DNA of 64,000 nt from contig CM048845.1 in assembly GCA_026545225.1 (NCBI GenBank), forward strand, positions 63,907,033-63,971,032, in the 5' to 3' direction. The DNA is from Cornus controversa. Its lineage: Eukaryota; Streptophyta; Magnoliopsida; Cornales; Cornaceae. Positions 12,932 through 24,900 of the stretch are shown here, one piece after another. The position numbers and the translations under genes were made by a program. Under the pieces are notes generated by a model. It was not told the origin of the DNA. It searched no databases and saw only the letters and a program-made list of their open reading frames with translations. Numbering within the stretch: position 1 is the first letter of the stretch; each line of letters opens with the position of its first letter.

Positions 12932-15900
12932 TTGAGTATAATTTTTAAACTCCCATTATAAAAAAATTTTAATCAAAACTTAAAATTAAACAAATGGCTG
13001 CGGTTGTACAAAGAAAGAAACAGGATTTTGTTAAGAGAGAGAGAATCAGTTAAAGAAAGAAAAAATAAATAAATGGAGTGAATTAGGGTTTTTTTTGGTG
13101 AAAAAATAGGGCTTTGTTGATAATAAAAGAGAGAGTCTGAAAGAGGTTTGTGATGGGAAGAAGAGAACAAAAAGAAAAGAAAAGATAGAGAAGAGGATTT
13201 GTTGAAGAAGAAAAAGAAAAAGGCTAGTCAAGAGTCAACCTTCAATGATCGGTCGCAGCAAGTTCTACGCTAGACTCTTACTATTTTTCCTTTTTGATAT
13301 TTTACAATTTAAACAAACAAGTAATAACCATAAAAAATCAAGTAAATGGTATTGCTTGATTAATTTTTTTTTTTTTGTATTTTGTTATCCATATTATTGA
13401 AACTTTCAAAGAATTTTAAATGCTTTATACTTTAACCCATCTTTTTTTGAAACCTTTTTTAAAAATTCCTTTTAATCCGACATGCGTGTCCACGTGTCTG
13501 TGGCAAAAAAAGAAAAAAAAAATTGACACTTTTGGTGTGTCCTACAACTAGAGGTCGGACCTTGGTGCGATGGCAAGTGCCCTCGTCGAAAGCCATGTGT
13601 TGTAGGTTCGAGACTTGGGAGCGGTCTCTCCAAAAATGGGGTAAGGCTTGCCTACATCCACCTCTCCCAGACCCCGCTCAAGTGGGAGTCTTTTGCATTG
13701 GGGATGACATTTTGGTGTGTTCTACAAGTGCCGGATGTGTTCGTATCCGATACTTCGACCTTTTAGGTGTAACCATGCTTCCTAGACTCACATCACTTTG
13801 TACTCCTTGTAAACTGCACTTGCATCTCGTGAATCTTCTATTTACCAGTATACTTGATGTAGTTATGAATATGTTCCCTTTAGCGTTTTACTAAGGTTGC
13901 AGTCTAACATGTCTGTTCATTTATTGTTGGACCCAATTACTTCACTTTACAACAATTGCTTTCTCAGCAATCCCGCAAAATCACCCAGCCCGGGGCTAGG
14001 AATTTGGCAAGCAAACACAAGGTTTCCATATATGTGGAACCGTTTTTATGTTTCAAATGTGATTTGGTTGAGAAATATGATAAGTACATGCTACAATTGC
14101 TCTAATATTAAACACCAATTAGGGTTTATAATTGAGCATTTATATCATTTCTCGTGTTTAGATTGCATTGCGTATACGTTGAATGCATGGAAACTATTTT
14201 TAAATTGAAAAACCAAAGTTCATTGTAACATGGCACTTGATTGATCCTATTGATTGGCCCTGACTATTTTGGTTTGATTTATGACCTAATCGATGGATCA
14301 TCAAACCTTGCGGGAGTGTTTTCTATTTAGTCATAAACACCTAATCCTTTCAGCCCTAAAACCTATAGAAACACCCTTTTGGTTCATAACTATACACATA
14401 TGTATATTGGGAACATTCAAGTAATCTTTTGAGGGCATATAGGCAATCTAAAATATTTTTCTTCTCATCATCATCATCATGCATGCTTGCATTAGATGGT
14501 GAGTGTTGAGTTGATCAACCCTGAGCGGAAAACAACATACTGAAAAGATTGGATGGCTTGCTAGAGGATAACAATCAAGGTAGAAGAAAGGAATTGCATA
14601 AGTAGCGGATTCTTTTGTTGTCAACAATAGAACTTGACGGGAATATCTTGCGTCACTTTGGATCAAACTTAACTTAGGTGATTCTAAGATAAGAGTCTAA
14701 TACTTAATCTAGTGTTCTTTTGTGATTGCCTTTTATTTTAATTCTGCTTTATTTATCACTATTTTGGTGGTAGTTGAATAATTCGTTAAGATTTCAATTT
14801 CCTATTAAGTTGGTTACAAATTATTTTTCAAGGACATGCCAAATACGTGTCTGAATACTTTTTCTTTTTGGACATGCGACAGACACTCCATTGACACATG
14901 ACAGACACGTCGTGATTAAAAGGGGATCTTAAGAAAAAAATTAAAAAATTGGGTTAAGATATAAAGTATGTGGAATTCCTTTAAACGTTTCAATAATATG
15001 GAGTTCAAAACATAAAAAATAAAAAGTTTTTAGATGAAATTTATCAGGCAATTTTATTTTCCTTGATCTTTTCATGCGTAGTACTTGTTCTAAATTGTAT
15101 AATATCACAAAGAGAAAATAGTAAGAATCTTGCTCTCTTTGGCAACCAAACTTCGTACTTGCTAAGACCAATCATCGAAGCTTGACTATTGGCGAGTCAC
15201 AAAGAGAAAATAGTAAGAATCTTCTCTTTTTTTTTTTCTTTTCATTTTGTCCTTTTCCTGTCACAAACCCCTTTTTTTCTTTGCAAATTCTCTATGTTAT
15301 TATCAACAAAGTGCTTTTCTTTTCTTATTTTTCTCAACAAAATCTTAATTCTCCTTGTTTCTTTCTTTTTTCTTTCTTTAACCGGTTCTTTCTCTCCTAG
15401 TTGTTGGATAACCTTGTGTTGGAGAATATATTATTGGAATGATTTATGGGATTGATTTTAGGAATCTTCCATTAATGTATTTTTCATATTTATCACGTGT
15501 ATTCTTTCACCTATAACTAGAGGTGGTCATTATAAACAAAACTAAGAGAGAATACAATAAAAGTGATGTACCCTTTGGGCTTTGTGTGCCGTGGATGTAG
15601 GTTGTAATGGCTGAACCACGTTATATTCTTCTGTTCTTCTTGTTTAATTTCTCTTTTCAATTCTATATTATTTTATCAACATGGTATCAGAGTAGGTTAT
15701 CATACCCTACTCTAGATTCATTTCGGATCTTCAGATTAACTATCAACTCATCTCGGATCTTCAGATCAACTCGTCTCGGATTTCAGGATCAACTCATCTC
15801 GGATCTTCGGATCAACTCGTCTCGGATCTCAGGATCAACTCGTCTCGGATCTTCAGGTCAACTCGTCTCGGATCTCAGGATCAACTCGTCTCGGATCTTC

Positions 15901-18900
15901 AGGTCAACTCGTCTCGGATCTCAGGATCAAACTCGTCTTGGAACTTTGGATCAACTTGTCTTAGATCTCCAGATGAACTTGTCTCGAATCTTAGGATCAA
16001 CTCGACTCGAATCCCCCAAAACTTCGTATTTAGTTTCAAGTTGGACACTTGAGTTAAAATCTCCGTGTACCAACTTGAGGGGGGGTGTTGGAGAAAATAT
16101 TATTGGAGTGATTTATGGGATTGATTTTAGAAATCTTCCATTAATGTATTTTCCATATTTATCACGTGTATTTTTTCATCTATAAATAGAGGTGGTCATT
16201 GTAAACAAAACTAAGAGAGAATACAATAAAAGTGATGTAGCCCTTTGGGCTTTGTGTGCCGTGAATGTAGGTCGTAGTGGCCAAACCACGTTACATTCTT
16301 CTGTTCTTTTTGTTTAATTTCTCTTTTCAATTTTATTTTATTTTATCAACACCTTGTTTTAAAGCGGAAGCAAAAACTTTTCCTCAATTGTTTATATGAT
16401 TCAATTCGATTTACGAAAGAGGGAAGAATTAATACAACCTTTGGACAGCATGTAGACTGTCTATGAGAAGGCAATCTTCAATCCCTTTGAAGCTCCTTTA
16501 GCGAAACCTTCAATTCCCGCAGCTGATTTTTGCACCCAGGTGCAACACCCAGTTTTGACCAGTCCGCCGAACTTGGAAAGTAGCCGAATAATATATCAAA
16601 TTGAAACCCTTCGAGTCAGCTTTCTTTTGGTGCTGATTTCAGGTCAATCCAATTAGTAACGAAAAAGTCATGACCGTTTGAATGACTGCTGCTCCAGAAA
16701 AAACTAAACCAGCGTTTTTGCAACTTTGAACCACCAATTGCTCTTGATTGAATCTGATCTTTGAGGCTTAAAACACCTCTAAATCTTCACTCCTATTGCC
16801 TTGGATGGAACCCACAAGCAAGAAAAGAGTGGGCTTCATGTCACCTTTGAATTTAGGGTTAAGGAGAGAGAGAGAGAGTGTGTGTGTGTTAAATTGGTGT
16901 CTTTCATATATCCTAGGGGTAGCTGACCCTCTCTTTCTATAGAGAGAAGTGTGCCACCCCACTCTCCTTGTCAAACCCTAATTTCCCTTTTCCCTTTTGA
17001 CTTTTGCTTGCTCTCCAAGTTAGGCTAGGAGTGGGATCTAGATAGGCCCATCCTTGTCTTGGCTCCAATAGGCCTATAAATGACTTGCCAACTCTTGGCC
17101 CATTTAACAATTCCATTATTTATTTCTAAATCCACTAAATAGAAATAATTGCACTCCAAGTCACGAATAGTAAAGCCACATTTACTAAATATTGCAAACT
17201 AACCCCTTCATGTTAATTAGTTTGGGTAAATAATACCATCAATCCAATATACTAATTAATCCATATTTTGGCCACTAGGTTTATGAACCATTTGAACGCA
17301 AAAATTCTTTTGAAGAAAACAACATATTTAATAAATAAATAAATAAATATGAAAACCATTTATTAAATATAGTTGGCCATAGCTAGCCAGCATTTCCTGT
17401 GTTCAAAACAAACCTAACCAAAATATTAACACCACATGGATTCCATCTTGAAAGATATGTTCTAAAGCCCATAATCATAAATTATCCAAAATACCCAAGT
17501 GTGTTGACCCACAGGTCACTCAAGTAAATTAAAGTAATCATGATCATGAACTAGAGTCCATAAATCTCTTAGGATTAAGAGTCTGCTCACTTTAGTAACC
17601 AATAAGGAGAATTACTCATGCTGGTTCAAGTTATTCTCAACTTATCCTTGAGCCAGCTCAGTGTGTCCAACACACCAGCACAATTGGTTCTAAGTTTTCC
17701 ACTCAAATGACTAAGATAAGTTACCCTATCAAGCAGAAACCAATGTGCTACATTCTCCTTAGTAGAAAGCCCATTTCTATTAAAGAATGCGAACTAGTTT
17801 ATAATTATGATTACGGACGATTTATCTCTCCTATACATAGGAACCCCATATGTAAAATAAATCATCCAATCATAGTTAAAGGACACCTAATTCCACTCTT
17901 GAATTAATCAATACAAGTATTTTGCATATGCATGAAGATAAATAAATCAGACTTTATTAAATCTAAATGTCAAAATTACATTCAATGGCTTTGAAGGGCA
18001 CACACAAATCTCAACCTAATAAAATTACTCTTTCCTTTTCATTAACAAATACCTAATTTTAGAGAGGGTTAGAAATTCTACTTCAACCTATTCTCTCTCT
18101 ATTTTTTTCCTTCTCTTTCATTCTTTATACAATTGTAATCTTTTGTTTAGTTAGTGATTTAGATTACAAATTTTTTTATAAGGGGAGTTTATAAATTTAT
18201 ACTTCAACGCATTCTCTCTCTCTCTCTTTCTTCTTAAAATGATAGCCTTGTTCTTATAGTTCATTAGTTATTGTGATATGAGATTTTTTATTCTTAGCTT
18301 GATGAAAAGTAATATTACTCACCACCAAGGGTTGTAGCCTAATGGTACTTCCTCACCTTCCAAAGAAGAAAGTCGAGGGTTCAAGTCCCCATAGGGACAT
18401 TGTGGGTGTATGAGTTTCAAATAGAAAAAAAAAGTAATATTAGGCTTATAATATATTAGCACATATATAGAAATATATATTTATTATTCGTTGTCCCCAC
18501 AGTGTCTGTCTTAATTTTTTAGGATTTGTCGTATCACCATGTCCATGCCATGTCATATCTGTGTCGCATGTTTGTATCCATGCTTCATAGTTAGTCAGTT
18601 TACTCAGTTTGACAATGATAAATCCATTAATTAGCTAGTTTACCCAATAAACTTTATTATACCACAAGTTTTTTCATTTTTATAAGGCCTGTACTAAATT
18701 ACATATATAATACGTAATGTTTTGCAAGCAATTAATGACCATGCTGCATGGATGTTCAACAATAAAAGTGAATGAAATGTACATGTGCAATCAATTTAAA
18801 TGTCAATCATGTTATGAATGGCATGCTCATGCATGCTACTTAATAATTCAAATATTAACATGGTGATGAATGTATGAATATGATGCCATGATGTGTTAAA

Positions 18901-21900
18901 AGCTCCCAATTGTTGACCCAACCCAAGCCAAACTGAAGCTATTTCTAGAATCTTGCTACTATGTGATGTACCATGTCCAACTAGAAATTGTAACTCAAAG
19001 GATGTGAATGATGCAATTCAACAAAGTAACAATTCCTGCTGTCAAACTCAACGTGAAGCTGTCACTAGAAGGACTGATACATATCTGATTACTGTAGTAA
19101 GATGATAAGCCTAACTAAAATGGACATGATTAATAATCAATATGTTAGAGAGGAAGTAGGAGTGACACCTATTAGAAAATCAGGAGATTCTTTCTTAAGA
19201 GGGAAAGTTGACTAATCTCACAATTAAGTGAGATTTTCTATAAATTAGGGATTTTTTTGTAAATTAGGCAGCTCCCAGATTTGGTCCCTAATTTTCTATA
19301 ATTTACTTATTCTAGGTAGTTGACCCACTAATTCCTAGGGTTACCTGTTGAATAATTAGTTTCCTTATTTGGTTGTATAGCAGTATATATATTGTTGTAT
19401 TTTCTATGAATAGGAAATAAGAAAGAAATTACTCTTCTTCATGGTATCAGAGCCTAGGCTATAATTTGTTTTTCTGGTTCTATATTGTTGAGAGAAATCC
19501 AGAAAACTCAACCTTCATTGCTAAGAAGAAAAAATCAGATTTCATCATGTCTGAAACCACAGAAACCACGTCCATCTGTATCCAACCTATTACCACTGGA
19601 ACAAACTCATCATTAGGTGAGTCATCTCCAAGCTTCAAATTGAATGGCAGCAACTACCTTAAATGGTCACAGGTGATCAAGACCTTCATCAAAAGGAAGG
19701 GAAGATTGAGCCACCTCACTAGACCAAAACCTAGCAAAGACGAACCCAGTTTTTCCTCTTGAGATGTGGAGGACTCAAAAATTATGTCATGGCTATGAAA
19801 TTCCATGCAACACGAGATCAACAGAACTTGCATGTTTCTTAATATTGCGAAGGAGATCTGGGAGGCAATTCGTCAGACATACTCCAAAGTACAAGATGCT
19901 GCCCAAATCTATGAGATAAAGACCAAAATTTCTTCTACCAAGCAAGGTACTCTATCTGTAACTGAGTATTACAGCACTATGAAGGGCTTATGGCTTGAAT
20001 TAGATCACTATCAGAATTTTAAAATGGAGTGTAGTAAAGATGCTGCCATGTTGCAAAAGTTTGTGGAAAGGGAGGATTTTCGAATTTCTGGCTAGCTTTA
20101 ATGTGGAACTAGATCAAGTAAGAGTCCAGGTTCTTGGAAAGGAGTCCTTGCCCTCTTTAAGGGGAGTCTTCTCAATTATAAGAGGAGAAGAGAGCTGGAG
20201 GAATGTGATGCTCGACAATCACACACAAGAAGGTTCCGCCGTTGTTGCTTTCAAACCAAACTACAAGAGTGGAACTGTTATGAACCTAGGAAAGATGGAG
20301 GCACAGAAACCAGGCAACAAAGATGGTCTTTCGTGCAATTATTGCAAGAAACCAAGGCATACCAGGGAGACATGTTGGAAAATCCATGGCAAGCCATCAT
20401 TCTTTGGAAAGGGAAATGATGGGAAAGGAGGTAGAGCTGGACAGAAAGGAGGACAAACACATTTTGCCAATATGGAAAAGAGTCAGCACGAGACCCCTAC
20501 AGCCAATAATCAGGAGATGGGAGGATTCAATAAGGAAGAGATAGACAAATTCCGAGTTTTCTCACTTCTTTGGATAAACTGAGTGCCTCTTGTTCATTGG
20601 CACAGTCAGGTAAGTATCCTTTGGCTCTTAGTATCTCAAAAATTATTTTCTGGTTCTTGGGTCATAGACTCAGGTGCCACAGACCATATGAAAGTAGCTG
20701 ATGGAACATTGGCTGTTAAACTTTTGCTTTGACCTCTTCTCTGGCTTTAAAAAATGTGTTGCATGTGCCGAAGTTTTTTGTTAACCTTTTGTCCATTCAT
20801 CAAATTACTAAGGACTTAGATTGTCGCGTAACCTTCTTTCCATATCGCTGTGTGTTTCAGGAAAATGCTACGGGGAAGATGATTTGGCTTGCTAAGGAAA
20901 GAGAGGGGCTCAATTACCTGGAAGTTGAGAGTGGCAATGGTGATCGTCTAACCCTTTCACACCTTTCAGGAAAGGTTTCATCAAATACAACTCAGATTTG
21001 GTTGTGTCATTTTCATCTTGGACATCCACCTTTTATTTTGTTGAAAAGAATGTTTCCTTCATTGTTTGAAGAGTTGGATATTAATAGTTTTCATTGTGAG
21101 GTATGTGAATTAACCAAACATCATCGTGTTTCTTTTCCATTGAGTAATAAAAAATCTTCAAGACCATTTGCTTTGATCCACACATATGTTTGGGGGCCTT
21201 CTCGGGTTCCTAATATTTATGAGGCTCGTTGGTTTGTCTCCTTCATTGATGACTATTCTAAGGTCACTTGGGTTTATCTGTTGAAAAATAAATTTGATGT
21301 TAGCACTGTTTTCCCTATCTTTCACAAAATGATTTGTAATCAATTTAGTGTTCAAATTCAAACCATTCGATCTGATAATGGAAGGGAATATTTTTACCAA
21401 ATCTTGTCGCTTTACTGTCAAAAGGAGAGAATTATTCACCAATCTTCGTGTACTGATTCACCCCAACAAAACGGAGTTGCTGAAAGAACAAATAGACACC
21501 TCTTAGAGTTTACCAGAGTCCTTCTATTTCAAAAGAACATTCCTAAATCATATTGGGGAGAGACAGTTTTGACTGTTGCTCATCTTATCAATTGATTGCC
21601 ATCAAGGGTCCTTGAATACAAAACTCCAATGAGTGTTCTTACTCAATTCTTTCCAAATTTTGGTGGGATTAGCAGTGTTCCTCCTAATGTTTTTGGGTGT
21701 GTCGCGTTTGTCCATATACATGCCCAATATTGCACTAAACTTGAACCTAGAGCCCTTAAATGTGTCTTTGTTGGTTACTCTCCAAACAAGAAGTTTTATA
21801 AATGCTGTCACCCAACTTCTAGAAAAAATTTCACCTCCATAGATGTAACCTTTATTGAGAACCAATTTTTTTTCCACGCCTTATCTTTAGGGAGAGCCTT

Positions 21901-24900
21901 TGGAAGAAGATAAGGTTGGGTCCTTCTTTCATGACCTACCCAACACAAATTTACATGTTGATTTACCTGCCAATGTTAACGAACCATCACCTCCTCTTTC
22001 TATTGGGATTGATGCTTTGCCTGAAACTGAACATGAGAAGGTGGGGGGTGATTAACTATGCCACTTAAGGTGTATTCAAGGACGAAACAACCCGTCTCTG
22101 AACTAGAGCTGATCCAAGAATCAGAACCTGTGGTAGGTAATGAAACTCCTGGTAATGAAACTCTACTTTTGATTCTTGTTTTTGTGATGATCTAAACATG
22201 ACAATAGCTCTTAGAAAAGACACCAGGAGGTGTACCCAGCATCCCATATCCAATTTTATCTCATTTGATAAACTATCACCCGCACATAAAGCCTTTCTCA
22301 CTCAATTAAATTTCATTGAAATACCCAAAACAATTCAAGAGGCACTAAGAGATAATAATTGGACGGCAGCTATGAGTGAGGAAATGAGAGCCCTTGAGAA
22401 GAACAAAACTTGGGAGATTGTTGAACTTCCTAAGGGTAAGAAACCTGTTGGGTGTAATGGGTGTTTACAATAAAATATAATGGTAACGGTACTTTGGAGA
22501 GATATAAGGCTAGACTAGTGGCGAAGGGCTACACTCAGACTTATGGGATAGATTATCAGGAGACGTTTGCTCTTGTTGCAAAAATGAACACTATTTGTGT
22601 TTTACTATCTTTGGCTTCTAATCTTGATTGGCCTTTGCAACGGTTTGATATATAGAATGTCTTTTTACATGGTGACTTAGAGGAGGAGGTATGCATGGAG
22701 ATGCCACCTGGTCTAGAGGGGAATGCCGGTAACAGTAAAGTGTGCAAACTTCGAAAAGCAATATATGACCTTAAACATTCTCCTAGAGCATGGTTTGAAA
22801 ATTTTACAAAAGTTATGGTGGAGATGAAATGTCGGCAGAGTCAAGGAGATCACACTCTTTTTATCAAGTTCTCAACTTCAGGGAAAGTGACAGTGTTAAT
22901 TGTCTACGTAGATGATATAATTGTAACCGGAAAAGACCTAGAAGAGATAAGTTGACTAAAAGGGCATCTTGCAAAAGAATTTGAAATAAAGGATCTTGGA
23001 AAGCTCAAGTACTTCCTAGGAATTGAAGTGGGTCACTCAAAAAATAGAATCTTTGTCTCACAACAGAAGTACATTCTTGATTTACTCAATGAAATTGGAA
23101 TGTTAGGATGTAGCCAACTGATACTCCTATTGAGCAGAATCACAAGTTAGGAGAATCAAAGGAAGATATTGTAGTTGACCGAGGCATGTATCAAAGGTTG
23201 GTGGAAAAACTTATCTATTTATCACACACAAGGCCAAATATAGCCTATGCAGTAAGTCAATTTATGCACTCACCAAAAGAGATACATTTGGCAGCTGTCT
23301 ATAGGATTCTCCGCTATTTGAAGTCAACTCTCGGAAAAGGCATCCTATTCTGAAAGAATGAAAAACTGGAGTTGGAAGCATACACTGATGCTGACTGAGC
23401 AGGGTCAGTTATTGATTGTAGGTCAACTTCAGGTTATTGTATTTTTTGGGGGGAAAATCTGGTTACTTGGAGGAGTAAGAAACAATCCGTGGTGGCTAGA
23501 TTCAGCGCAGAAGCCGAATTTCGAGCTATGGCACATAGGATTTGTGAGTTGCTCTGGTTAAAGATTATACTCACTGATCTTGGAATCAAGTGGGAAGGAA
23601 CAATGAAATTATATTGTGACAATAAATCAGCCATTAACATAGCCCACAATCCAGTTCAGCATGACCAGACCAAGCATATAGAATTGGACAAACATTTTAT
23701 CAAAGAAAAGCTGGATAGTGGCCTCATTTGTTCACCCTATGTTTCAACAGAAGGTCAACTTTCTGATATACTTACCAACGGTCTTGCAAGTCATTCATTT
23801 CAAACAATCACGAGCAAGCTGGGAATGGAGAACATTTATTCACCAGCTTGAGAGGGAGTGTTGAAGAATTTGGGTTGATTGGAGAAAAATCAGGAGATTC
23901 CCTCTTAAGAGGGAAAGTTGACTAATCTCACAATTAAGTGAGATTTTCTATAAATTAGGTAGCTCCCAGATTTGGTCCCTAATTTTCTGTAATTTACTTA
24001 TTCTGAGGTAGTTGACCCACTAATTCTTAGGATTACCTATTGTATAATTAGTTTCCTTATTTGGTTGTGTAGCAGTATATATATTATTGTATTTTCTATG
24101 AATAGGAAATAAGAAAGAAATTCTTCTTCTTCAATGATAAAGAGAAGTAGGTTAAGTTGGTATGGATATATACAAAGTAGACTAGTGGATGCACCAATAG
24201 GAAAGGAAAACTAGATAAAATATAAGGTAAAAGAAAAGGCTGCAGTGGGATGAAGTAATAAGAAAAGACTTGAAGAAATTAGATATGATACAAGACATAG
24301 CTTGTAATAGAAAAGAGTGGAGGGTGATAATTCATGTTGCCGACCCCATTAGATTGGGCTCAAGGCAAGGATGATGATGATGACCTCCCATAGAGGTGAA
24401 ATTTTAATTTCAGTTTTTGTGAATTGAGGCAATCTCGCTACTATGTGATGTACCATATCCAACTAGAAACTGTCACTGAGAGGATTTGAATGATGCAATT
24501 CAACAAAGTAACAATTCCTGCTGTCAAACTCAACATGAAGCTGTCACTGGATTACTGGAAGGACTGATACATATCTGGTTACTGTAGTAAGATGATAAGC
24601 CTAACTAAAATGGACATGATTAATAATCAATATGTTAGAGAGGAAATAGGAGTGACACCTATTAGTGATAAAGTAAGAGAAGTAGGTTAAGTTGGTATGG
24701 ATATATACAAAGTATACTAGTGGATGCACCAATAGGAAAGGAAAACTAGATAAAATATAAGGTAAAAGAAAAAGCTGCAGTGGGATGAAGTAATAAGAAA
24801 AGACTTGAAGAAATTAGATATGATACAAGACATGGCTTGTAATAGAAAAGAGTGGAGGATGATAATTCATGTTGCCGACCCCATTAGATTGGACTCAAGG

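Larger units (their letters stand above)
15402..18013 (-). mobile_element. Solo LTR, minus strand, interrupted by a TRIM
   Basis: Without the TRIM and one target copy it is about 1,670 bp. The + strand begins tgttggataacc and ends aatctca, giving TG...CA. Read on the minus strand, it opens with TGAGATTTGTGTGTGCCC followed by 'tgtaatttgacattta'-like and 'aataaagtc' words, typical of large plant copia LTRs, and it ends near 'gcttccgctttaaaaca', again typical. The flanks cctag (15396-15400) and cctaa (18015-18019) may be a decayed target duplication. The inverted arm of the host transposon resumes on both sides, which supports the borders. Confidence 0.65.
12644..18590. mobile_element. Large DNA transposon with very long inverted arms, carrying nested insertions
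   Basis: The left arm (12644 to about 13290) is the diverged inverse of the right arm (about 15125-15400 continued at 18015-18590). Matching landmarks are the ends ctaagaaccacagatata / (rc) ctatgaagcatggataca, the GA-rich tract followed by 'aaactcccattataaaaaaa', 'ttgttaagagag...gttaaagaaag', and 'gtcaaccttcaatgatcggt' against (rc) 'gtcaagcttcgatgattggt'. The arms are about 600 bp. The core (about 13290-15125) has no recognisable transposase. Mutator-like or foldback type is my inference; no clear 8-9 bp target duplication is visible. Later insertions inside it: SINE 13548-13709, solo LTR 15402-18013 with a TRIM, and SINE 18318-18429. Confidence 0.7.
19175..24133 (+). mobile_element. Ty1-copia retrotransposon, near full length, inactive
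   Basis: The 3' LTR 23859-24133 (275 bp) runs TGTTGAAG...CTTCTTCA. The 5' LTR 19175-19441 lacks about the first 25 bp, so the left TG and target duplication are gone. The primer site tggtatcagagc is at 19442-19453 and the polypurine tract 'gagaggga' precedes 23859. Domains in order are gag, zinc knuckle, protease, integrase, RT and RNase H, the copia order. The LTRs are still very similar apart from a small 5' LTR insert near 19247-19265, so it is not ancient. Confidence 0.92.
18945..24425 (+). mobile_element. RTE/LINE-type 3' tail, copy A, split by a copia element
   Basis: The left piece (about 18945-19174) and right piece (24134 to about 24425) together match copy B at 24430-24966. Near 24290-24345 a frame reads ACNRKEW then [10 protein letters not shown], the motif that closes the reverse-transcriptase polyprotein of plant RTE-type LINEs (DR.EWR..IHVADP). 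The end is the simple repeat gatgatgatgatga. Stops and frameshifts show it is dead. The 5' part of the LINE is missing, as usual for 5'-truncated copies. Confidence 0.7.

Noticed and set aside
13523..13894. 123-codon frame with a tRNA-like start
   Set aside because: The region is the SINE and its flanks. The tRNA-like boxes are SINE promoter elements; the sequence cannot fold into a full tRNA gene with acceptor stem.
15607..16185. 192-codon open frame
   Set aside because: It starts in the TRIM 5' LTR and crosses a 24-bp tandem array. The frame is open because of the repeat period, not because of coding constraint.
18318..18429. Candidate tRNA gene (box A and box B present)
   Set aside because: A-tail and 13-bp target duplication show a SINE; the cloverleaf is incomplete.
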